Positions 9,880-19,062 of a stretch of 64,000 nucleotides of DNA are shown piece after piece. The notes below the pieces were generated by a model. The model was not told where the DNA came from. It saw only the letters and a list, made by a program, of their open reading frames with translations, and made no database searches. The stretch is from Arcobacter sp. (GTDB taxonomy: Bacteria > Campylobacterota > Campylobacteria > Campylobacterales > Arcobacteraceae), in NCBI GenBank assembly GCA_002869565.1, contig PKUJ01000027.1, positions 98,368 to 162,367 of the forward strand, given 5' to 3'. Position 1 is the first letter of the stretch, and each line of letters begins with the position of its first letter. The position numbers and the translations under genes are program-made.

Positions 9880-11103
9880 TTAAAATTCCTCTATCTTAAA
9901 TGTACTTTCTTCACCTGTTTTAAGGTTTTTTGTGTAAATTGTTCCATCTTTTAATTCATTTTCTCCAACAAGTGCAACTATTGTAGCCCCTTGTTTTTCT
10001 GCAATCTTAAAATGCTTTCCAAATCCCCTTGGTGTATATTCTATTAAAGTCTTAGTTGTCTTTCTTTTAGAACTTGCAATTTTTGTTAAAGTATTTAAAG
10101 CTTCATCACTCATTGCACCTAAATAAATAACATCTTCATTTGCTTCGTTCATTTTAACTAATTCAAGTAACCGTTCGATTCCAATTGCAAATCCTATTCC
10201 AGGAGTTGCCCTTCCACCTAAAAATTCAACTAATCTATCATATCTTCCACCACCAGCAATTGCACTTTGAGCTCCAATTTCATCTGATGTGAATTCAAAA
10301 GCTGTTTGAGAATAGTAATCTAATCCTCTAACTAAATTTGTGTCAATCTCATATTTTATACCGTTGAAGTCTAAAATTTCTTTTAGTTTTTCAAAATCAC
10401 TATCACATTTTTCACATAAATTATTTGTAATTTTTGGAGCATTGTATAAGAGTTTTTGACAGTTTTCATTTTTACAGTCTAAAACTCTAATTGGATTAGT
10501 CTCAATACGTCTATTACAGTCTTCACATAGTTGGGCTCTTAAGTTTGTTAAATGCTTAACTAGGTTTTCTCTATACGGAGGCATGCACACTGGACATCCA
10601 AGTGAATTTAGTTGAAGTTTGAAACCAATTTTGAAAAAATCTAAAATATCTTTTAACATCATAATGATATTTGCATCTTCATAAACTGAACTTATTCCAA
10701 ATACTTCTGCTCCAAATTGATGGAATTCTCTTAGCCTTCCTTTTTGTGGTCTTTCATATCTAAACATTGGTCCATGGTAGTACCATCTGTAAGTTCCACC
10801 AGCTCTATCAAACTTGTTTTGTACGAAACTTCTTACAACACCAGCTGTTCCTTCAGGTCTTAGACATACATCATTTTCACCTTTATCAATAAATTGATAC
10901 ATCTCTTTATTTACAATATCTGAACTCTCTCCAACACTTCTTTTAAATAGTGCAGTTTCTTCTAATATAGGAGTTTCTAGATAGCTAAAACCGTAGTTCT
11001 TAGCAATTCTAGAAGCATTATCAACAAAATATGTAAATAATTCGCTATCACTTCCTAAAATGTCATTCATCCCTCTAAGGCTTTGAATATTTTGTTTACT
11101 CAT
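9880..11103 (-). CDS. hisS: Histidyl-tRNA synthetase
   Basis: Class II aminoacyl-tRNA synthetase of 407 residues. Motif 1 region includes LRPEGTAGVVR, motif 2 includes FRYERPQKGR, and the histidine-specific loop is RGLDYYSQTAFEF. The C-terminal anticodon-binding domain begins near residue 325. A cysteine cluster (GCPVC, CEDCNRR, CKNENC, CEKC) between residues 170 and 235 could bind zinc, as in some bacterial HisRS lineages. The start ATG overlaps the end of tmk by 8 bp, indicating translational coupling within the minus-strand operon. Confidence 0.96.
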   Translation of the reverse strand: MSKQNIQSLRGMNDILGSDSELFTYFVDNASRIAKNYGFSYLETPILEETALFKRSVGESSDIVNKEMYQFIDKGENDVCLRPEGTAGVVRSFVQNKFDRAGGTYRWYYHGPMFRYERPQKGRLREFHQFGAEVFGISSVYEDANIIMMLKDILDFFKIGFKLQLNSLGCPVCMPPYRENLVKHLTNLRAQLCEDCNRRIETNPIRVLDCKNENCQKLLYNAPKITNNLCEKCDSDFEKLKEILDFNGIKYEIDTNLVRGLDYYSQTAFEFTSDEIGAQSAIAGGGRYDRLVEFLGGRATPGIGFAIGIERLLELVKMNEANEDVIYLGAMSDEALNTLTKIASSKRKTTKTLIEYTPRGFGKHFKIAEKQGATIVALVGENELKDGTIYTKNLKTGEESTFKIEEF

Positions 11104-11662
11104 TTAAAAAATCCTCAATTTTTTGTGCAATTTCTTCGATGCTTAAACTAGCATCAATAAATATATGATTTAAATTTAATATTTCTACAGTTTTTTTCAT
11201 TCTATTTTGAATATCAATTAGATAATCAATTCCCCTAGATTCGATAGAGTCATTTGATTTTTCTGCTAATCTTTTTGTTAATTCTTCACTTGTCAATTCT
11301 AGTAAAATTACGTGTGAAGGTAAAATATTACTTGTAGCAATTAAATTAAGAGTGGTAACAATCTCTAAAGGCATATTTGAAGCATATGAAATACCACTAA
11401 TTATACTTCTATCACTAATTACCATTTTTTCTTTATTAGGTTTAATAACTTCTTCAATATGTTCAGCTCTATCGGCTAAAAATAAGAACATTTCTGCTAC
11501 TTTACTTTTTGCTTCGCCATTTAAAGCCATTTGACGGAGTTTTAAACCAATTTCAGTACCCCCTGGCTCTTTTGTAAAAATAGCTTCGTGATATTTTTCT
11601 TTTAAGATATCAAGTTGTGTTGATTTTCCTGCTGTATCAATTCCTTCAATTACGACATACAT
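11096..11662 (-). CDS. tmk: Thymidylate kinase
   Basis: Phosphorylates dTMP to dTDP. The P-loop GIDTAGKST is at residues 7-15 of the chosen protein, with SDRSIISGISYA near residue 83 and the LID region near 140. I start at the ATG at 11662, because AGAGG precedes it by about 7 nt and it yields the canonical MYVVIEGIDTAGKS N-terminus. An in-frame upstream start at 11692 would add ten non-homologous residues inside coaD. The protein is 188 residues. It overlaps coaD by 13 bp upstream and hisS by 8 bp downstream. Confidence 0.95.
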   Translation of the reverse strand: MYVVIEGIDTAGKSTQLDILKEKYHEAIFTKEPGGTEIGLKLRQMALNGEAKSKVAEMFLFLADRAEHIEEVIKPNKEKMVISDRSIISGISYASNMPLEIVTTLNLIATSNILPSHVILLELTSEELTKRLAEKSNDSIESRGIDYLIDIQNRMKKTVEILNLNHIFIDASLSIEEIAQKIEDFLNE

Positions 11663-12153
11663 TTTAAAACCTCTTTTGGTACAAGATGACAAAATTTACC
11701 GTTATATAGAATAATTTCTCTTACAATAGTTGACGATACAAAAGCATTTTCAAGGGTAGGCATTAAGTAAAGAGTCTCTAGATTTTTATCAATTGAAGAG
11801 TTTGCATATCCCACTTGTAATTCATATTCGAAATCTGAAACAGCTCTTAATCCCCTAATAATTGTATTTATTTTAAGATCACTAGCTAAATCAACTAATA
11901 AAGTATCAAATCCAATAACTGTAACACATTCTAAATGCTTTGTTGCAGCTTTTGCATATTCTACTCTTTGTTCGTGCGTGAACATAGGATTTTTTCTTTC
12001 ACTTTTAGCAACAGCTATAATAACTTCATCAAAAATTTTTGCTGCTCTTGTAATAATATCCATGTGCCCGTTAGTAATGGGATCAAATGTACCACTGTAT
12101 ATTGCTTTTTGATATGAAGCAATTAGTTTTTTATCTTTTTTATCTTTTGCCAT
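11650..12153 (-). CDS. coaD: Phosphopantetheine adenylyltransferase
   Basis: Penultimate step of coenzyme A synthesis (4'-phosphopantetheine to dephospho-CoA). The nucleotidyltransferase signature is YSGTFDPITNGH with the T/NGH version of the HIGH motif. IIRGLRAVSDFEYE and the C-terminal SSTIVREI segment are typical. The ATG at 12153 begins one base after the ubiX stop and has a GGA upstream; an ATG 33 bp earlier lies inside ubiX and is less likely. The 167 residues fit the family. A short lysine-rich N-terminal extension precedes the fold. Confidence 0.95.
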   Translation of the reverse strand: MAKDKKDKKLIASYQKAIYSGTFDPITNGHMDIITRAAKIFDEVIIAVAKSERKNPMFTHEQRVEYAKAATKHLECVTVIGFDTLLVDLASDLKINTIIRGLRAVSDFEYELQVGYANSSIDKNLETLYLMPTLENAFVSSTIVREIILYNGKFCHLVPKEVLKCMS

Positions 12154-12154
12154 T

Positions 12155-12709
12155 TTATTTCCATCTTTTATATAAATTATGTTCAATTTTTAATAAATCG
12201 TACCACTTACCAATTAAAAAATCTTCCATTTGTTCTAAAGAACTTTGTTCTGAATAATAAGCTAATGTAGGAGGTGCAATTATAATACCTAAATTTGAAA
12301 GCTTTAACATATTTTCTAAAGCAATGCTTGATAAAGGCATCTCTCTTGGAGCTAGAACTACTTCTCTTTTTTCTTTAAGCATGACTGTAAAAGCTCTTGT
12401 TATAAGATTATCTGAAATACCAACTGCACATTTTGCTAATGTATTCATTGAACAAGGTAGGATTATCATTTTATCAGTTTTAAAAGAACCTGATGCAATA
12501 GGTGCCTCAATTTTAGTCTCATTGAAAATATGAGTATTTGGCCTTTTTTTTAGTTCATCTTTAATATTAATATTTTCTTCTAGTTTTAGTGATTTAATAG
12601 CACTCTTAGAAATCACTACGAATGTTTCAATTTCTTGAGGTAAATATTGAACAAACTTTAATCCAAGTTTAGCACCACTAGCACCGGTAATAGCAACAAC
12701 TAATTTCAA
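12155..12709 (-). CDS. ubiX: Flavin prenyltransferase UbiX family
   Basis: Makes prenylated FMN for UbiD-type decarboxylases. The 184 residues contain the N-terminal VAITGASGA loop, the PCSMNTLAKCAVGI segment and the VLAPREMPLS motif of the UbiX/Pad1 family. It is the first gene of the minus-strand ubiX-coaD-tmk-hisS-speA-cysE-TSUP series, with the coaD ATG one base after its stop. The 236-bp AT-rich region upstream (12710-12945) separates it from a divergent resolvase-like gene and presumably holds promoters for both. I could not pick the exact boxes with confidence. Confidence 0.93.
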   Translation of the reverse strand: MKLVVAITGASGAKLGLKFVQYLPQEIETFVVISKSAIKSLKLEENINIKDELKKRPNTHIFNETKIEAPIASGSFKTDKMIILPCSMNTLAKCAVGISDNLITRAFTVMLKEKREVVLAPREMPLSSIALENMLKLSNLGIIIAPPTLAYYSEQSSLEQMEDFLIGKWYDLLKIEHNLYKRWK

Positions 12710-12945
12710 TTTTAAAACCTTTTATGATCTTTAATAAGAATTAGATATTACCTAAAAATCACTTTATTTACAAAGTAGAATCAAATAATATTAAAAGAGT
12801 TGCGAAAAAAGCCCTTTATTACTCTTGTTTTAAGTTAAAATTAAGTTAAAGTTTATTATCATTTTGTATAACAATTATATAATATAAATTAAACAATATG
12901 ACTTATTTATATTATATAATTTAACTTTTTGTTAAAGGAATAAAG

Positions 12946-13587
12946 ATGTCTAAGATTTTTAGTTTTACAAGAATAAACAATAATAATGAGAGCTATACAT
13001 CGGAGCAAAAAAAAGGTTTAGATTCATATATAAAAAAGAATAATCTTTCAATTTATCAGGCAATTGAAATTGCAATTGATACTCCTGATGATGAAAAAAA
13101 TATGCTAGATTTTTTAAAAAGTTGCCAAGCTTCATCAACTTTACTTGTATATAATTTAAATGCTTTTGGTCGAACAATTGAAACAATTTTAGAGATTGTA
13201 AAATTCTTACTTTCTAACAAAATTAGAATTCTTGTTATCAAACAAAATTTAGATTTAGTTGATGATAAAGATATGTTAACTCAAATGATTTTGGGTGTAA
13301 TTTCTATGACTATTGGTTTAGAAAAAGATTTAATGAGTCTTAGAACAAAAGAAGCTTTAACTGCTAAAAAACTAAAAGGTGAAGTTTTAGGAAAACCAAA
13401 AGGAACTATACAAAAATCTAAGTTTGACAAACAAAGAGATAAGATTGAAGAGCTTTTAGCTGTTGGTTTATCTGTAAGAAAAATTGCAAAACTACTTGGG
13501 TACAACAATCATATTGGATTAAACAATTATGTTAAAAAGAGAAATATAAGACATAATTTACCAAATACTTTGGATATTGCAAGCTAA
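12946..13587 (+). CDS. Resolvase/invertase-family protein without the catalytic serine
   Basis: 213 residues with the layout of a small serine recombinase. There is a catalytic-like N-terminal domain (1-135), the long E helix region around residues 120-140 (GLEKDLMSLRTKEAL), the linker LGKPKG, and a C-terminal helix-turn-helix (about 170-205, LSVRKIAKLLGYN). The nucleophile motif YARVS appears as FTRINNNNES at residues 7-16, so the serine is not at its expected place. The DRLGR segment reads NAFGR. Strand-exchange activity is doubtful, and a DNA-binding or regulatory role is possible. It borders a pocket of decayed and accessory genes. Strong start: AAAGGA about 7 nt before the ATG. Confidence 0.7.
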   Translation: MSKIFSFTRINNNNESYTSEQKKGLDSYIKKNNLSIYQAIEIAIDTPDDEKNMLDFLKSCQASSTLLVYNLNAFGRTIETILEIVKFLLSNKIRILVIKQNLDLVDDKDMLTQMILGVISMTIGLEKDLMSLRTKEALTAKKLKGEVLGKPKGTIQKSKFDKQRDKIEELLAVGLSVRKIAKLLGYNNHIGLNNYVKKRNIRHNLPNTLDIAS

Positions 13588-13714
13588 AAATAAAATATTT
13601 GCTATTGTTCAGTTTTAATTTAAGGATTAAAAATGAACAATAAAATTATTAGACACTTTTTTATTTTTTAGAATGAATGAAATAATAAGTGATACTATTA
13701 CTGGCCTTATGTAG

Positions 13715-13920
13715 TAGTGAAAATCAACTTGAGATAAAGCACTTGATTATGCTAGATCTTCAAAATTTGAGCCTTTAGTGATTGAAGAATACCTACAATT
13801 AAAGAACTTTATTCATTAATTGATTTTTTTGCTAAAACAGAAACTGTAATGCATGAATTAAAAACTACAACTCTAAAAGAAAGATTAGTTTCAGAGTTAG
13901 TTGAAGATAAAAATATTTTT
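13715..13920 (+). pseudogene. Unidentified frameshifted gene remnant
   Basis: Between the resolvase-like gene and the SGNH-like gene, two adjoining plus-strand reading frames look like pieces of one protein: ALDYARSSKFEPLVIEEYLQL in one frame (about 13730-13793), continued in another frame as KELYSLIDFFAKTETVMHELK and onward to about 13920. Neither piece has a start codon with a ribosome site, and several stops lie upstream. I do not recognise the parent family. The rest of 13588-13714 shows nothing I can name. Confidence 0.4.
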
Positions 13921-13924
13921 AGGA

Positions 13925-14995
13925 TTATCTTTTTAGCTCTTTTTTTAAATTATAATTTTTAATTTGTTTATCTAGTTCTCTTAAGTTTTTGTCTATATTT
14001 TCCTCTGTAATCAAATACTTGTCATTTTTAATTTGTTCTACTATCCAAGTATTAAACTTTTGATGATAATGTATTAAATCTCTGTAATTAGCCAAATTAT
14101 GTGTTAATTTTTTGTTTATTTGAAAATCATACATTTTTATGTTAGGATAATTTTTCAATTGATTAAAAATATATCTTTCAAATTTGAAAGTATCATCAAG
14201 TGAATTTCTTTCTTCAATCCCTTTAAAATGCAAAATGCTATATGGTGGAAAAAATATTTTAAATTCAATTTGTTTATTATTTTTTATGATGGGCATAAAA
14301 TTTATATCAAAACTATTTTTTAAATAAGAAAATGATTGTTTATCTAATTCTTCATCAAGATCAAGGTCTCTATTCTCCCAAGCTTCAATTATTTTTTCAA
14401 ATGTAAAATCATTTTCAAGTTGATGTTGCCATTGATACATTTTATTATAATCATAAACTGATTTATCTTTTTTTAAATAAGGTCTTGATACTGATTTAAA
14501 AGAATCTAACAATGTGTCGATTGATAGAAGATATTTATAATCATTTAATATATTGCTATCATATAAATATTCAGGAAAAGTTCCAGGTCCTGATTTTAAT
14601 CTATTAGCTTCACCTATAAAAACAAAACTATCTAATCCCCATAAAACATGTTTTAAATTTTTATTATTTTTTATAGCTGTTTTTAAAGTAATACTTTGTT
14701 CTCTAGCACTTCCACCTTTGACACTAAGCTTTAGTGCTTTTTTGCAATTTAAATTATCTTCAACTTCATTAAGTATAAAATTTTCACTAGTTGATGTTCC
14801 AAGAACTACAGAGTCATAATCAAGATTTTTTGATAATCCAGCATTTTGATAACGCTCTTTTAAAAAAGCAATAGGATAAAATGTTTTTGCTCTGTATTGC
14901 TGAAATGGATCAACAATATAGTTAATTATACCTACTGCTGAAACTCCTAAAATTGAAAGTGCCATAAATATTTTTATCCATTTTTTACCATTCAT
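13925..14995 (-). CDS. SGNH-hydrolase-like periplasmic protein, partner of the MBOAT acyltransferase
   Basis: 356 residues with one N-terminal membrane anchor (about 6-26) and the rest periplasmic. It has a GTSTSEN segment near residue 66, resembling the serine block of AlgJ/AlgX-like SGNH O-acetyltransferase proteins. A C-terminal NYRDLIHYH (near 305) fits the Asp-x-x-His block. It starts 9 bp after the MBOAT gene on the same strand. Such pairs O-acylate an extracellular or cell-wall polysaccharide: the MBOAT moves the acyl group across the membrane and the SGNH protein transfers it. The acceptor is unknown. Alternative: a DHHW-family protein of similar role. Confidence 0.6.
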   Translation of the reverse strand: MNGKKWIKIFMALSILGVSAVGIINYIVDPFQQYRAKTFYPIAFLKERYQNAGLSKNLDYDSVVLGTSTSENFILNEVEDNLNCKKALKLSVKGGSAREQSITLKTAIKNNKNLKHVLWGLDSFVFIGEANRLKSGPGTFPEYLYDSNILNDYKYLLSIDTLLDSFKSVSRPYLKKDKSVYDYNKMYQWQHQLENDFTFEKIIEAWENRDLDLDEELDKQSFSYLKNSFDINFMPIIKNNKQIEFKIFFPPYSILHFKGIEERNSLDDTFKFERYIFNQLKNYPNIKMYDFQINKKLTHNLANYRDLIHYHQKFNTWIVEQIKNDKYLITEENIDKNLRELDKQIKNYNLKKELKR

Positions 14996-15004
14996 AACAC
15001 TCTC

Positions 15005-16492
15005 CTAAAAGTTAAAGTATAAAAATTCTGATATTTTATTTAAAGATAAAATACCACCAATAAATAAAACTACAGCTAGCAGAACAGTTTTATAATTCAA
15101 TTTAAATGTATCTTTCATTTCCATAGAGTTTTTGAAACATAAAATTAATATGAAAGCAAATATAAGCCATAGGATTGTCCAATCACTACCCTGTATTGTA
15201 TCTGCCCATTTTCCAAATTCAACATTATATGATCTTAAAAAAGCTAATTTACTTTGCAGTACTTGAGGTAAAACCACATGATCTAAACTAAACATAGAAG
15301 ATAAAACTTTTATTGCGTCATCCCACTCTTTTGCTCTAAAAAAAATCATTGATATGTTAATAAAATTGAAAGTTAAAATCCAACCTATAAAACCAGGAAT
15401 TGGAATTTTTATTTTCTTTTTCCATAAATGATTTATTATAAGACCAACTCCATGCATTGCCCCAAACATAACAAACATCCAGCTTGCTCCATGCCATAAT
15501 CCAATAATTACCATACTTAAAAACAGTGTAAATAAGCCTTTCCCAAAAGTGTATTTTTTATATGATTTAACAATAGTATTAAATATATATTTATTTACAA
15601 AATTTGATAAAGTAATATGCCATCTTTTCCATACATCTACAAGAGATTGTGATTTATATGGGCTATTAAAGTTAATAGGAAGCTTTATATTAAAAAGTAG
15701 AGCTAAACCTATTGCCATATCAGTATAACCTGAAAAATCAAAGTAGAGTTGAAAACTATAAGATAAAGATGTTGCCCACGCTTCTAATAGATTTAAATTT
15801 TTTGCAATATCAAACCCTGTTGTTGCCCAAACTGCAAAAGTATCAGCAATAACTACTTTTTTAAATAATCCAATTGAAAATATGAAAATACCAAGAGAAA
15901 TATTTTTATAGTTTCTAACTTTATTTTTTACTTCTGCAAATTGAGGCATCATTTCTTTGTGATGTACAATAGGTCCAGCTATTAGTTGTGGAAAAAATGT
16001 TACAAATAATGAATAATTTAAAAAATCATACTCTTTTGTTTCATTTCTATAGGAGTCTACTAAATATGCAATTTGTTGAAAAGTGAAAAATGATATAGCT
16101 AAAGGTAGTAATAAATGTAATAAATTTACATTTGTGTTTGTTATAAAATTAAAATTCTCTATTAAAAAGTCTGCATATTTGTAATATGCTAATAATGCAA
16201 TATTACAAACAATTCCAAATATTAAAATAGATTTTCTTGAGAATGTTTTTTTTAAACCTTTTTTTTTCTCAGTGTCATTTTTTGATAAGATTTTCCCAAT
16301 AATAAAATTAAATAAAATTGAAATAAGTATTAATGGTAAATAAGCAATATTCCACCAGGAATAAAAGAATAGTGAACTTAGGACTAAAAAGGCTTTAGAT
16401 GCTTCTGTAAGTCTTTTCTTATTTAAGTAAAAATATATAAAAAATGTTAGAGGGAGAAATACAAATATAAATTCATAAGAGTTAAATAACAA
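15005..16492 (-). CDS. MBOAT family O-acyltransferase
   Basis: 495-residue polytopic inner-membrane protein with roughly ten hydrophobic segments. MBOAT hallmarks are present: FFPQLIAGPIVHHKEM (about 168-183), the YFDFSGYTDMAIGL segment (about 253-266), WKRWHITLSNF (about 288-298), and the catalytic-histidine motif GLWHGASWMF (about 331-340). This is the AlgI/PatA-like group that moves acyl groups for O-acetylation of polysaccharide or peptidoglycan. It is followed 9 bp later by an SGNH-like partner. Both lie beside a resolvase-like gene and a gene remnant, which suggests an accessory module. Confidence 0.88.
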   Translation of the reverse strand: MLFNSYEFIFVFLPLTFFIYFYLNKKRLTEASKAFLVLSSLFFYSWWNIAYLPLILISILFNFIIGKILSKNDTEKKKGLKKTFSRKSILIFGIVCNIALLAYYKYADFLIENFNFITNTNVNLLHLLLPLAISFFTFQQIAYLVDSYRNETKEYDFLNYSLFVTFFPQLIAGPIVHHKEMMPQFAEVKNKVRNYKNISLGIFIFSIGLFKKVVIADTFAVWATTGFDIAKNLNLLEAWATSLSYSFQLYFDFSGYTDMAIGLALLFNIKLPINFNSPYKSQSLVDVWKRWHITLSNFVNKYIFNTIVKSYKKYTFGKGLFTLFLSMVIIGLWHGASWMFVMFGAMHGVGLIINHLWKKKIKIPIPGFIGWILTFNFINISMIFFRAKEWDDAIKVLSSMFSLDHVVLPQVLQSKLAFLRSYNVEFGKWADTIQGSDWTILWLIFAFILILCFKNSMEMKDTFKLNYKTVLLAVVLFIGGILSLNKISEFLYFNF

Positions 16493-16686
16493 TAGATTGA
16501 CCTTTGTGTAATAATAAAATTTTGGGATTATATCATAAAAAAAATTATTTAAAAATATTTATTATTTAAAAAGAGTGCAAGAGTAGAAATTTATTAGAAC
16601 ATTGAATTACATATAAGTAGATGTATTAATGCTGACTTTAAACAACTTATAGTAAAATATCCGAATTTTAAAGAATTGGAGATATT

Positions 16687-17133
16687 ATGAAAGTATTATT
16701 ATTAAAAGATGTAAGCGGAACTGGTAAAGCTGGTGAAGTAAAAGAAGTAAAAGATGGATATGGTAAAAATTTCCTTATAGGAAAAGGTTTAGCTTTACAC
16801 GCAACAAATGATGTATTAGCAAAATATAAAGCAGAACAAAAAAGAAAAGCTGAAAATGAAGCTAAAGAAATTGCAGAAGCTAAAGAATTATCTGAAACTC
16901 TAAATTCAACAAAATTAACTATAAGACATAAAATTGGTGCAAATGGTCACTTAATTGGGTCAGTTACAAATAAAGAGATTAGTGAAGCATTAAAAGAACA
17001 ATTTGATATTGAAGTTGATAAAAAAGCTATTTCACTTGAATCTAAAATTAAAGCAGAAGGTACTTTTGAGGCTGATTGTAAATTAGGACATGCCATTCAT
17101 GCTACTTTATCTGTAGTGATTATTGGAGAATAA
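16687..17133 (+). CDS. rplI: 50S ribosomal protein L9
   Basis: 148 residues, the usual L9 length. The N-terminal rRNA-binding lobe starts [21 protein letters not shown]-like and contains [12 protein letters not shown] long connecting helix (about 43-75) leads to a C-terminal lobe. GGAG lies 7-8 nt before the ATG. It is the first gene of rplI-hslV-hslU, with hslV 3 bp downstream. The 194-bp upstream region lies between divergent genes and must contain its promoter. Confidence 0.96.
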   Translation: MKVLLLKDVSGTGKAGEVKEVKDGYGKNFLIGKGLALHATNDVLAKYKAEQKRKAENEAKEIAEAKELSETLNSTKLTIRHKIGANGHLIGSVTNKEISEALKEQFDIEVDKKAISLESKIKAEGTFEADCKLGHAIHATLSVVIIGE

Positions 17134-17136
17134 TTA

Positions 17137-17676
17137 ATGTTTGATGCTACAACCATACTTGCTTATAAAGGTCAAGGTCAAGCTGTAATTGGTGGAGATG
17201 GACAAGTTACTTTTGGGAATACAGTTTTAAAAGGTAATGCAACAAAAATTAGAAGATTATATAAAGATCAGATTTTATCTGGTTTTGCGGGAAGTACTGC
17301 TGATGCATTTAATCTTTATGATATGTTTGAAGGACATTTAGAGTCTACAAAAGGTGATTTATTAAAAGCTGTTATCGCTTTTTCAAAAGAGTGGAGAAAA
17401 GATAAAGTTCTTAGACGACTTGAAGCTATGATGATAGTTTTAAACAAAGAGCATATTTTTATTCTTTCAGGAAATGGTGATGTTGTAGAGCCAGAAGACG
17501 GAAGTATTGCTTCTATTGGTTCTGGTGGAAATTTTGCAATTTCAGCAGCTAGGGCTTTATCTAAACACTCAGACCTTAAACCGGTTGATTTAGTAAAAGA
17601 ATCACTAATGATTGCAGGGGAACTTTGTATTTATACAAATCAAAATATTAAAATATTAGAAATAGAGGATAAATAG
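17137..17676 (+). CDS. hslV: ATP-dependent protease proteolytic subunit HslV
   Basis: Threonine peptidase subunit of the HslUV (ClpQY) cytoplasmic protease. The 179-residue protein starts MFDATTIL, so the active threonine (residue 5 or 6) needs removal of a short propeptide rather than only the methionine. Helicobacter-type HslV, as I recall it, has the same arrangement. [21 protein letters not shown] and [14 protein letters not shown] are family signatures. It is placed between rplI (3 bp) and hslU (4 bp). Confidence 0.95.
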   Translation: MFDATTILAYKGQGQAVIGGDGQVTFGNTVLKGNATKIRRLYKDQILSGFAGSTADAFNLYDMFEGHLESTKGDLLKAVIAFSKEWRKDKVLRRLEAMMIVLNKEHIFILSGNGDVVEPEDGSIASIGSGGNFAISAARALSKHSDLKPVDLVKESLMIAGELCIYTNQNIKILEIEDK

Positions 17677-17680
17677 ACAT

Positions 17681-19009
17681 ATGGATATGACACCTAAACA
17701 GATTGTTCATTATCTTGATGATTATATTATTGGACAAAATGATGCTAAAAAAACTATTGCTTTAGCATTAAGAAATAGATATAGAAGAATGAGAGTTGAA
17801 CCAGAACTTCAAGAAGAGATTATGCCAAAAAATATTCTTATGATTGGTAGTACAGGAGTTGGTAAAACAGAAATAGCAAGAAGACTTGCAAAAATGATGG
17901 GATTACCTTTTATAAAAGTTGAGGCTTCAAAATTTACAGAAGTTGGATATGTTGGACGTGATGTTGAGTCAATGATTAGGGATCTAGTTTATGAATCAAT
18001 TAATTTAGTTACAAGAGAGTTTGAAGAAAAAATAAAAGATAAACTAGATGATGAAATAAATAGACAAATTATTGAGAAACTTCTTCCTCCTTTACCTGAA
18101 GGAGCAACAGAAAGTGCAAGAGAATCTTTTATTAAAACATATAATAAAATGGAAAATAGACTTTTAAACGGTGAACTTGATGATAAAAAAATTGAACTAG
18201 AACTTCCTAAAAAAGCTCATGTAGAAATTCTTGATTCTTCGATGCCAATGGATATGACTTCTATGCAAGAGAGTTTAAATAAAATGCTTGGTGGTCTTAA
18301 TAAAGAGACTATTAAAAAAGAAGTAACTATAAAAGATGCAAGAATTCTTTTAAGAGATGTTGCTAGTGATAAATTACTTGATCAAGAAGCAATAAAAATT
18401 GAAGCAGTAAAAAGAACTGAGAATGGTGGTATCATTTTTCTTGATGAAATAGATAAAATTGCTACTGGTTCAAAAAATCAAAATCAAGACCCATCAAAAG
18501 AGGGTGTTCAAAGAGATTTACTTCCTATTGTTGAAGGAAGTTCTGTTCATACTAAATTTGGACAAATAAAAACAGATCATATTTTATTTATAGCAGCAGG
18601 AGCATTTCATGTTTCTAAACCAAGTGATTTATTACCTGAACTTCAAGGACGGTTCCCTTTAAGAGTAGAGTTAGATAATCTTGATGAAGATGCCTTATAT
18701 AAAATCTTGACGAATACTAAAAATTCGCTTCTTAGACAATATCAAGCACTTTTAAAAGTTGAAGATGTTGATTTAGAATTTGACGATGAAGCTATTCATG
18801 CATTTGCAAAATATTCTGTTACAGCAAATGAAAAAACAGAGGATATAGGAGCAAGAAGACTTCATACAGTTATAGAGAAAGTAATAGAAGATATATCTTA
18901 TGAAGCTGATGAAAAAAGTGGTGAAAAAATTATTATTACAAAAGAACTTGTTGAAGATAAGTTAGATAAGATTATAGAAGATGAAGATACTGCAAGATAT
19001 ATCTTGTAG
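17681..19009 (+). CDS. hslU: ATP-dependent protease ATPase subunit HslU
   Basis: AAA+ unfoldase of the HslUV protease, 442 residues. Walker A is GSTGVGKTEIARR (about 58-70), the pore loop is GYVGRD (about 90), Walker B is GGIIFLDEIDKIA, and the sensor region includes LQGRFPLRVEL. The C-terminus ends EDEDTARYIL, the tail that docks into HslV. The I domain (about 110-235) is shorter and acidic, as usual in this phylum. It starts 4 bp after hslV. Confidence 0.96.
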   Translation: MDMTPKQIVHYLDDYIIGQNDAKKTIALALRNRYRRMRVEPELQEEIMPKNILMIGSTGVGKTEIARRLAKMMGLPFIKVEASKFTEVGYVGRDVESMIRDLVYESINLVTREFEEKIKDKLDDEINRQIIEKLLPPLPEGATESARESFIKTYNKMENRLLNGELDDKKIELELPKKAHVEILDSSMPMDMTSMQESLNKMLGGLNKETIKKEVTIKDARILLRDVASDKLLDQEAIKIEAVKRTENGGIIFLDEIDKIATGSKNQNQDPSKEGVQRDLLPIVEGSSVHTKFGQIKTDHILFIAAGAFHVSKPSDLLPELQGRFPLRVELDNLDEDALYKILTNTKNSLLRQYQALLKVEDVDLEFDDEAIHAFAKYSVTANEKTEDIGARRLHTVIEKVIEDISYEADEKSGEKIIITKELVEDKLDKIIEDEDTARYIL

Positions 19010-19062
19010 TATTTTAATTATTTTTTTGATAGAATTAATTAAATTCCAATTGGGAGTAGTAA

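Noticed and set aside
12965-13508. Antisense ORFs within the resolvase-like gene
   Set aside because: No ribosome sites and protein-like features only on the plus strand.
17137-17676. HslV lacking an N-terminal threonine at position 2
   Set aside because: The short MFDA propeptide before the threonines is normal for this phylum as I recall it, so not reported as an anomaly.
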